From: CAYTCZ01 sp964436315
Lineage (GTDB): Bacteria; Actinomycetota; Thermoleophilia; Gaiellales; Gaiellaceae
Direction of reading: 5' to 3'
DNA: 44,555 nucleotides
NCBI GenBank assembly: GCA_964436315.1
Contig: CAYTCZ010000014.1
Span: 1 to 44,555, forward strand
A model generated the notes under the pieces. The model did no database searches, had not been told where the DNA came from, and saw nothing but the letters and a program-made list of their open reading frames with translations. How positions within the stretch are numbered: position 1 is the stretch's first letter; every line of letters starts with the position of its first letter. Of this stretch, positions 39,689-44,555 are shown piece after piece. Position numbers and translations under genes: made by a program.

Positions 39689-40906
39689 ATGACGCACTTC
39701 AAGTTCATTCACGCTGCGGACCTTCATCTCGATACGCCGTTCCGAGGAATCTCGGCCACGGACACGGAGATTTCCGAGGCACTCCGCGACGCCTCCCTCG
39801 AGGCACTGACGAACATCGTCGACGAAGCGACATCGCGTCGCGTCGACTTCGTCCTCTTCGCTGGCGATATCTACGACGGTGCGGAGCGCGGCGTTCGTGC
39901 GCAGCTCGCGTTTCAGAGAGCGCTGCAGCGGCTCGATGCCGCGGGCATTCGGGCTTTCATCATTCATGGCAACCATGACCCGCTCGACGGCTGGTCGGCG
40001 ATTCGAGAGTTCCCGACGAACACCCGTGTCTTCTCGACTGAGTACGAGGCGATCCCGTTCGCGAAGGATGGGGACGTCTTGGCGACGATTCATGGCGTCA
40101 GTTACGGGCAGAACCACGTGAAGGAGAACCTGTCGCTCGCCTACCAGGCGACGGGAGAGGGTTTTCAGATCGGACTGCTTCACTGCGAGGTGGGCAAGCC
40201 GGATGGCGCTTACGCGCCCTGCTCCTTGCGGGACCTGGAGCGTTCGGGTCTCGACTACTGGGCGCTGGGACATATCCACGCCGAACAAGTGCTCTGCGAC
40301 GAGCCGCGGGTTGTGTACCCGGGCAATACTCAGGGTCGAAGCTTCAACGAGGAAGGCGCCCGAGGCGTGCGCTATGTCGAGGTGCGCGAGGGTAAAATCG
40401 ATTGTTTCGAGTTCGTGGAAGTCGATAGCTGGCGGTTCGTCACGCTCGAGATCGATGTCTCGGACGCGGTGGACGTCGCGGAACTGATCGACCTGGTTGA
40501 AGGCGAACTCGAAACGCTCGTGTTCGACCGCGCGGTCGCCCTTCGAATCAAGCTCACCGGTGCCACAGAGGCCTACGAGGGGCTGGTTCGTGAGGGCGTG
40601 TCCGTGATTGAGGAGCATCTCAGAGACGCTACGTCACGACGTCGTCCCCGAGTCTGGCTGGCTCGTGTCGAAAACAAGACGCGCCCGAAAATCGATATCG
40701 ATGAGGTCCTCGAGCGTGACGACTTCGGAGCCGAGGCTGTGCGTTGCTCCAACGCTCACGCGTTCGTGCCCGAGCCGTCGGAATGCATTGCAGCGAAGTA
40801 CCGCCGCAAGCTCGATCGCTACCTGGGCGACCTCGCCCCCAACGCAAAAGAAGTGAAGGACGAGGCGCTCAGTCTCGCCCTGGAACAACTCCTGGGAGGA
40901 AACTGA
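39689..40906 (+). CDS. SbcD/Mre11/YhaO-like metallophosphoesterase nuclease
   Basis: 405 residues. Calcineurin-type metal motifs are in order: HAADLHLD (8-15), FAGDIYD, IHGNHDP, LLHCEVG and ALGHIHAEQ, so all metal ligands appear present. A C-terminal capping and adaptor region follows. The layout fits the YhaO group of SbcD-like DNA repair exonucleases, which act with SMC-like ATPases on DNA ends. The ATG has GAGGAGAAGCC before it. The stop overlaps the next gene as TGATG, so the pair should be made together. Placement under site G ties this repair-type nuclease to the island regulon rather than to housekeeping expression. Confidence 0.93.
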   Translation: MTHFKFIHAADLHLDTPFRGISATDTEISEALRDASLEALTNIVDEATSRRVDFVLFAGDIYDGAERGVRAQLAFQRALQRLDAAGIRAFIIHGNHDPLDGWSAIREFPTNTRVFSTEYEAIPFAKDGDVLATIHGVSYGQNHVKENLSLAYQATGEGFQIGLLHCEVGKPDGAYAPCSLRDLERSGLDYWALGHIHAEQVLCDEPRVVYPGNTQGRSFNEEGARGVRYVEVREGKIDCFEFVEVDSWRFVTLEIDVSDAVDVAELIDLVEGELETLVFDRAVALRIKLTGATEAYEGLVREGVSVIEEHLRDATSRRRPRVWLARVENKTRPKIDIDEVLERDDFGAEAVRCSNAHAFVPEPSECIAAKYRRKLDRYLGDLAPNAKEVKDEALSLALEQLLGGN

Positions 40907-43900
40907 TGACTGACATCAAGAAGCTGCACATCCGTCGATATGGGAAGTTCGAGGACGCGACGTTCGATTTCACTCCAGGCCTGAACGTGGTCTACGGTAC
41001 CAACGAAGCGGGCAAGTCGACGCTTCAGAAGTTCAGCTACCAGATGATGACGGGGTTTCCGACACGCAGGAAACCCAGCGAGATCACGTACTACCCTGAT
41101 GACGCGGACCCCGCCGGAATCCTCGTTCTCAGTAACGGCGGCCGCGAGTGTACGGTCGAGCGCGTTGGGCATAAGAATGTGAGCGTCGATGGCGGCGATC
41201 TCGCCGGCATGATGCATGGGGCGGATGCTGAGTTGATGAACAGCGTCTTCATCATTTCTCACAAAGACATCCAGGAGTTTGGTGCCCTCGGCAACGATGC
41301 TCAGAAGGACCGAGTCTTCAGCGCCGGCGTCGTAGGCGCGGGTACGTCTGCACGTCAGGTGATGACGGACTTGGCCGCTCGCGCTGAAAAGTTGGGCGGT
41401 GCCTCGAAGAAAAAGTCCCGCATCCTGATGCTGGTCAAGAGTCTCTCGAAGCTGGAAACCGACCTCGACGAGGCGCGGGCCCGAATGCGTCAGTATCCTC
41501 AACTCGCCGAAGAACTCGGGGAGATTAAGGAGGAACATCGGCGTTTGAAAGAGGCTCGGCAGAAGCTCAGTGCCGAGCTCGCACGCTACCGGACGTTGGT
41601 GGACCTGCAGCCAGTCTTCAACGAACGCGCAGCACTGGTCGAGCAGCTCGAAGGGATCGACGTCCGCGAGGTGCGCGAGGGCCACGTTCAGGCCGTCGTG
41701 TCGTTGCAGAAGGAGCTTGCAGAATCCGAAGACGAGCAAGTGAACCTCGAGCGGGATTTGGCCGTCGCGTGTCAACGTCGCGACGCCATCGAGCTCGACG
41801 AAGCGCTCTGGAAGCAGAGGACTGAGATCGAGCTCAGCGAGAGAGAAGTGACCGGTATCGGGCAGCGGCGAGAACGGCTCGATGGAATCCGCAACGAGAT
41901 TGCGGCGGCGGAAGAAGAGCTTCGCGCCGCGAGCGAGAGACTTGGAGACATGTCGGTCGAACACGCGCTAGCGCTTTCGCTCGACGATGTGCTGAAGGGC
42001 GAGCTCTCCCAACTGGAGACGACGCTCCCTGCCTTGAAACGGACGGTCGAGACCGCCCGGCAACAGTACGATCAGGCCCTCCGAGCAAGAGATGCAGCCC
42101 AGAAGATCTTGGACGACTTGCCCGGCGGCTCGGGTCCTACGGGCGACGAGCACATCGAGGATGACATCGATGCCCTGCAAGCTCTTCGACAGCGTCGGGA
42201 GAGACTGCAGGACCAAGTGCGCGAGCAGGCGCCGCGCACGCCGAAGTGGTTGGTTTCGGGGGCCTGGTTCGCTGTCGTGCTGTTTGCGGTCATGGGGAGC
42301 GTGAGCGTCGTGATGAAGGCGACTTTCACAGGGATTGCGTTCGCGGTCGTGGCCTTGGTGGCACTGTTTGCGGCCATTCTCTTACGGAGTCGACGGCAAC
42401 ATGAAGTCGAGTCTGAGAAGGCTCGACGCGAAAAATGCCGCTCGGAGTTGCAGAAGACCGACGACGAGGGGGCTGTCCTCGCAGCGGAGCTCGAGACAAC
42501 CTGGCCACTCACTTCCGAGAAGCTCGTCGGGCTTCGCAGGCGAGCTCGGGAGGCACTTCGGCAATCTCTCACGAACGCGGCCAAGGTGTCGGAGCGGTCG
42601 AAGGCCGAGACACGCCTCCAGGAAGCGGAGATTACGTTGTCGAGCCGAGACGCCGAACTCGAGGCGGCGACCGAATCACTTGAGAGTGCGGAGACTCGCT
42701 GGACCGCTTGGCTCGCAAAGTATGACCTTCCATGGGTTACGCCCCCGATTGCTCGAAGTCTGCTTCATGCAGCCGCCGCGGCACAAGCCGCAGATCGCAA
42801 ACGTGTCCGAAAGCAGGACGAGGCAGACCGTCTGTCCGCTGAACTGTCGGCCTGGGCTGACGGTGTAGCGACGCTCGCGGAGAACACCGGACTCCGGGGA
42901 GCGCACGGCTCGCCTGAGCAGTGTGTGGAGCTTCTCCGAATGCGCCTTTCGGAGGAGCGGACTCGTCGAGAGGCGTATCAAGGTTGTGTCGCGAAGGCCG
43001 CCGAGACGGAGAAGAGCCTCGAGACCTGCCGGGTCTCGCTCGAAGCAACTCGGTCCGAGCTGCACGAATTGTTGGAAACGTTCGGGGCGGAAGATGTTCT
43101 CGAACTACGGACCTTTGCCGAGCGGTACACCGAGGTTCGCGAACTTCGTCAGCGCGTTCAGGAGCGGGACCTCGTGCTCGCTGAGCGTCTGGGTGCTGGT
43201 GCAGAGGCCAACGAGCTTCGCCCACCTCTGGAAGAAGGGAGCGTCGAGCAGTGGCAGCGTCGGGTCGACGTTCTCGCCGAGGAGTCCGAGCGGGTCGACG
43301 ACGAACTTGAGAAAGTTGTCGAGGACCGCACCACCTTGCAGCACGCAATAAACGAGCTCGAGCGCTCCGCACAGATACCCGAGTTGCAGCTGCAGTTTGA
43401 GGGGCGCCGTGCCGAGCTCGCCGACGCCGTGAGGCAGTGGCAGACCTTGGAGGCCGCGCACCGGCTGATCGGTATCGCGTTGAAGAAGTACCGGGAGGAG
43501 CGGCAGCCGGATGTTCTGCGAGATGCCCAGCGCTACTACGAGCGCGCGACGGGGGGCCGGTACGACAAGATCATGCTCGACGATGAGAGCGACGAGGTCG
43601 TCGTGCGCGAGACCGCTACGGGCATCTGCAAAGACCTCTCGCGGCTCAGCTCCGGCACTGAGGAGCCGCTGTACCTCGCGATGCGAATGGGGCTGGCGGC
43701 CGAGTTCGGTCGCAACCGCGGGCCGCTCCCCGTGCTGATGGATGACGTGCTTGTCAACCTCGGCAAAAAGCGGAGACGCGAGATGATCAGCGCCATTGCG
43801 GACTTCGCGGTGGAACAGCAAGTAGTCTTCTTCACCTGCCATGACCACATTCTGGCCGAGTTTCAGGAGCTGGCGAAACCCAACGTGGTGAGTTTCGAAG

Positions 43901-43935
43901 ATGGGCCCTTCGAGGACATCGAGGACGCGGCATGA
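40906..43935 (+). CDS. SbcC/Rad50/YhaN-like SMC ATPase with central membrane segment
   Basis: 1009 residues. Walker A GTNEAGKST is near residue 37, followed by long coiled coils. The C-terminal ATPase half has signature LSSGTEEPLYLAMR, Walker B LPVLMDDVLVN and H-loop FFTCHDH. Around residues 450-500 there are two hydrophobic stretches (WFAVVLFAVMGSVSVV and IAFAVVALVALFAAILL), a feature of YhaN, placing the coil near the membrane. I see no CxxC zinc hook. Start ATG 40906 overlaps the nuclease stop. It likely forms a Mre11-Rad50-like complex with that protein to process DNA ends. The ATG and motifs make the family call firm; the membrane spans are strong predictions. Confidence 0.94.
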   Translation: MTDIKKLHIRRYGKFEDATFDFTPGLNVVYGTNEAGKSTLQKFSYQMMTGFPTRRKPSEITYYPDDADPAGILVLSNGGRECTVERVGHKNVSVDGGDLAGMMHGADAELMNSVFIISHKDIQEFGALGNDAQKDRVFSAGVVGAGTSARQVMTDLAARAEKLGGASKKKSRILMLVKSLSKLETDLDEARARMRQYPQLAEELGEIKEEHRRLKEARQKLSAELARYRTLVDLQPVFNERAALVEQLEGIDVREVREGHVQAVVSLQKELAESEDEQVNLERDLAVACQRRDAIELDEALWKQRTEIELSEREVTGIGQRRERLDGIRNEIAAAEEELRAASERLGDMSVEHALALSLDDVLKGELSQLETTLPALKRTVETARQQYDQALRARDAAQKILDDLPGGSGPTGDEHIEDDIDALQALRQRRERLQDQVREQAPRTPKWLVSGAWFAVVLFAVMGSVSVVMKATFTGIAFAVVALVALFAAILLRSRRQHEVESEKARREKCRSELQKTDDEGAVLAAELETTWPLTSEKLVGLRRRAREALRQSLTNAAKVSERSKAETRLQEAEITLSSRDAELEAATESLESAETRWTAWLAKYDLPWVTPPIARSLLHAAAAAQAADRKRVRKQDEADRLSAELSAWADGVATLAENTGLRGAHGSPEQCVELLRMRLSEERTRREAYQGCVAKAAETEKSLETCRVSLEATRSELHELLETFGAEDVLELRTFAERYTEVRELRQRVQERDLVLAERLGAGAEANELRPPLEEGSVEQWQRRVDVLAEESERVDDELEKVVEDRTTLQHAINELERSAQIPELQLQFEGRRAELADAVRQWQTLEAAHRLIGIALKKYREERQPDVLRDAQRYYERATGGRYDKIMLDDESDEVVVRETATGICKDLSRLSSGTEEPLYLAMRMGLAAEFGRNRGPLPVLMDDVLVNLGKKRRREMISAIADFAVEQQVVFFTCHDHILAEFQELAKPNVVSFEDGPFEDIEDAA

Positions 43936-43990
43936 CGTCTGCGATGACGCGGAACGGCAAGCCGATTGAAAGTAACTGTCAGCGGTCGAC

Positions 43991-44004
43991 GGTGTCGCGA
44001 CACC
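43991..44004. other. Perfect 14-base palindrome downstream of the YhaN-like gene
   Basis: GGTGTCGCGACACC reads identically on both strands. It sits in the non-coding 150-base stretch between the YhaN-like stop and the tRNA terminator. It could be an operator or a recombinase half-site pair. There is no nearby gene start to support a specific role, and the stretch holds no open frame I would call. Confidence 0.35.
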
Positions 44005-44088
44005 ATGGCGACGGGCTTGTTGGAATTGCGCGAGGGAGGAAATCCACAGCGGGTTCGACCGAACATCGAGTGGACGCTGGCTCGGCAG

Positions 44089-44124
44089 AAATAAAGCCCG
44101 CCAACTGATTGAAAGTCGGCGGGC
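44089..44124 (-). terminator. Rho-independent terminator of tRNA-Pro
   Basis: An 11-pair stem with one mismatch (arms 44096-44106 and 44114-44124, GCCCGCC paired with GGCGGGC) and a 7-base loop. In the minus direction it is followed by TTTATTT. It lies about 10 bases past the tRNA 3' end, so it fits as that gene's terminator. Confidence 0.8.
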
Positions 44125-44133
44125 TCTACGAAG

Positions 44134-44207
44134 TCGGGGTGCGGAGATTCGAACTCCGGGCCTCTTGTACCCAAAACAAGCGCGCTACCAGGCTGCGCTA
44201 CACCCCG
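44134..44207 (-). tRNA. tRNA-Pro(UGG)
   Basis: On the minus strand a complete cloverleaf: acceptor CGGGGTG pairs with CACCCCG, D loop AGCCTGGTAG, anticodon arm CTTGT-TTTGGGT-ACAAG giving anticodon TGG, and T loop GTTCGAATC. 74 bases with discriminator A. CCA is not encoded and must be added by the nucleotidyltransferase. Its 3' end faces the island and the G+C content changes here, so it is a likely integration target. Confidence 0.95.
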
Positions 44208-44282
44208 TGTGCTCACGACAACCGCGTGAGGTGGCGCATTATTCGCGCGTGGGGGGAAAGATGCAAGGGGCGAGGTGTTGCG

Positions 44283-44555
44283 ATGTGGTGGGGGATCGCG
44301 AATGCTGTCGGGATGGGACGACTTGCGGGGTATTCGAAATTTCTGTCGTACGTGCTGCGGCACCGGCCGGGCGAGCTGGGGTTGGCGCTGGACGAGGCGG
44401 GGTGGGTCGCGGTCGAGGAGCTGTTGGGGGCGGCGCGCGGGCGTGACGAGGCGTGGACCCGGGAGCTTCTGGAGGAGGTCGTGCGGACGAACTCGAAGCA
44501 GCGGTTCGAGTTCTCGGAGGACGGGCTGCGGATCCGGGCGCGGCAGGGACACTCG
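44283..44555 (+). CDS. kptA: RNA 2'-phosphotransferase KptA/Tpt1, N-terminal part (cut by window edge)
   Basis: 91 residues to the window end. KFLSYVLRHRPGELGLALDE, then GWVAVEELL, NSKQRFEFSEDG and IRARQGHS are hallmark stretches of the Tpt1/KptA N-terminal domain, which removes a 2'-phosphate from RNA using NAD. ATG 44283 has GAGG seven bases upstream. ATG 44313 is the alternative and gives a more usual family N-terminus. The gene is about 75% G+C with nearly all codons ending in G or C, unlike the island genes, so I take it as host backbone. Tpt1-like enzymes are sporadic in bacteria, and their physiological target there is uncertain. Confidence 0.9.
   Translation, partial: MWWGIANAVGMGRLAGYSKFLSYVLRHRPGELGLALDEAGWVAVEELLGAARGRDEAWTRELLEEVVRTNSKQRFEFSEDGLRIRARQGHS

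Noticed and set aside
43977..43982. An eighth TGTCAG, 3' of the YhaN-like gene
   Set aside because: No CGTC at the required spacing and no gene start close downstream on that strand.
43964..44116. GATTGAAAGT repeated at 43964-43973 and 44107-44116
   Set aside because: Ten bases only, and the second copy is part of the terminator loop and arm.

Overview
The window looks like one large chromosomal defence island from a very-high-GC bacterium. The last about 250 bases (a KptA gene) are roughly 75% G+C with G/C-dominated third positions. The island upstream is visibly lower, around 60% or less in the lines I counted. The switch falls at a tRNA-Pro(UGG) gene whose 3' end faces the island, the usual geometry of an island integrated at a tRNA. 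The tRNA has no encoded CCA. Myxococcota or a similarly GC-rich phylum would fit, but I cannot fix the taxon. No integrase, second island end, CRISPR array or insertion sequence is visible.

Layout, left to right. (A) 402-2040, minus: Era-like GTPase with a DUF697-type C-terminus, plus a small glycine-rich membrane protein. (B) 2137-16989, minus: a seven-gene, 15-kb operon with overlapping or near-overlapping ends. It starts with a TerY-type phosphorylation triad (vWA, PP2C phosphatase, Ser/Thr-type kinase). It continues with a long coiled-coil McrB-like AAA+ NTPase, a DUF2357 protein fused to an Hsp70/actin-like domain, a UPF1/DNA2-type SF1 helicase, and a winged-helix protein with a HEPN-like RX4H motif. 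(C) 16841-19218, minus: alanine/glycine-rich membrane-type protein, thymidylate-kinase-like P-loop kinase, predicted nucleotidyltransferase. (D) 19612-30373, minus: GHKL (Hsp90-like) ATPase, hsdM, hsdS, hsdR, and a second methylase-like protein with APPF instead of NPPF, a TRD-like segment and a HEPN-like RX5H motif. A divergent gene (30466-31545, plus) encodes a macro-like/DUF4145 protein. (E) 31715-34740, minus: an RloC-like zinc-hook ABC ATPase with a HEPN-like C-terminus and two small upstream proteins. (F) 34892-39528, plus: DUF3800 protein, ECF-type sigma factor, unknown protein, Lon-like Ser/Lys protease with helical repeats. (G) 39689-43935, plus: SbcD/YhaO nuclease and SbcC/YhaN-like ATPase. 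Then a terminator, tRNA-Pro and partial kptA.

The most striking observation is regulatory. Seven transcription units (A-E, the unknown/lon-like pair, and the SbcD/YhaN pair) each carry the same bipartite promoter-like element upstream: TGTCAG, then 15-16 bases, then CGTC(A/T/C)TC. The CGTC lies 29-55 bases from the start codon. The TGTCAG/CGTC architecture is typical of ECF sigma promoters, and the island encodes its own ECF-type sigma factor. I infer a self-contained regulon in which one resident sigma factor switches on nearly the whole island, possibly gated by the Lon-like protease and the kinase/phosphatase/vWA triad. The second theme is RNase-type HEPN motifs placed next to DNA-sensing machines (helicase/McrB-like, methylase/TRD, zinc-hook ABC ATPase). 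This suggests several suicide or translation-arrest effectors tied to DNA recognition.
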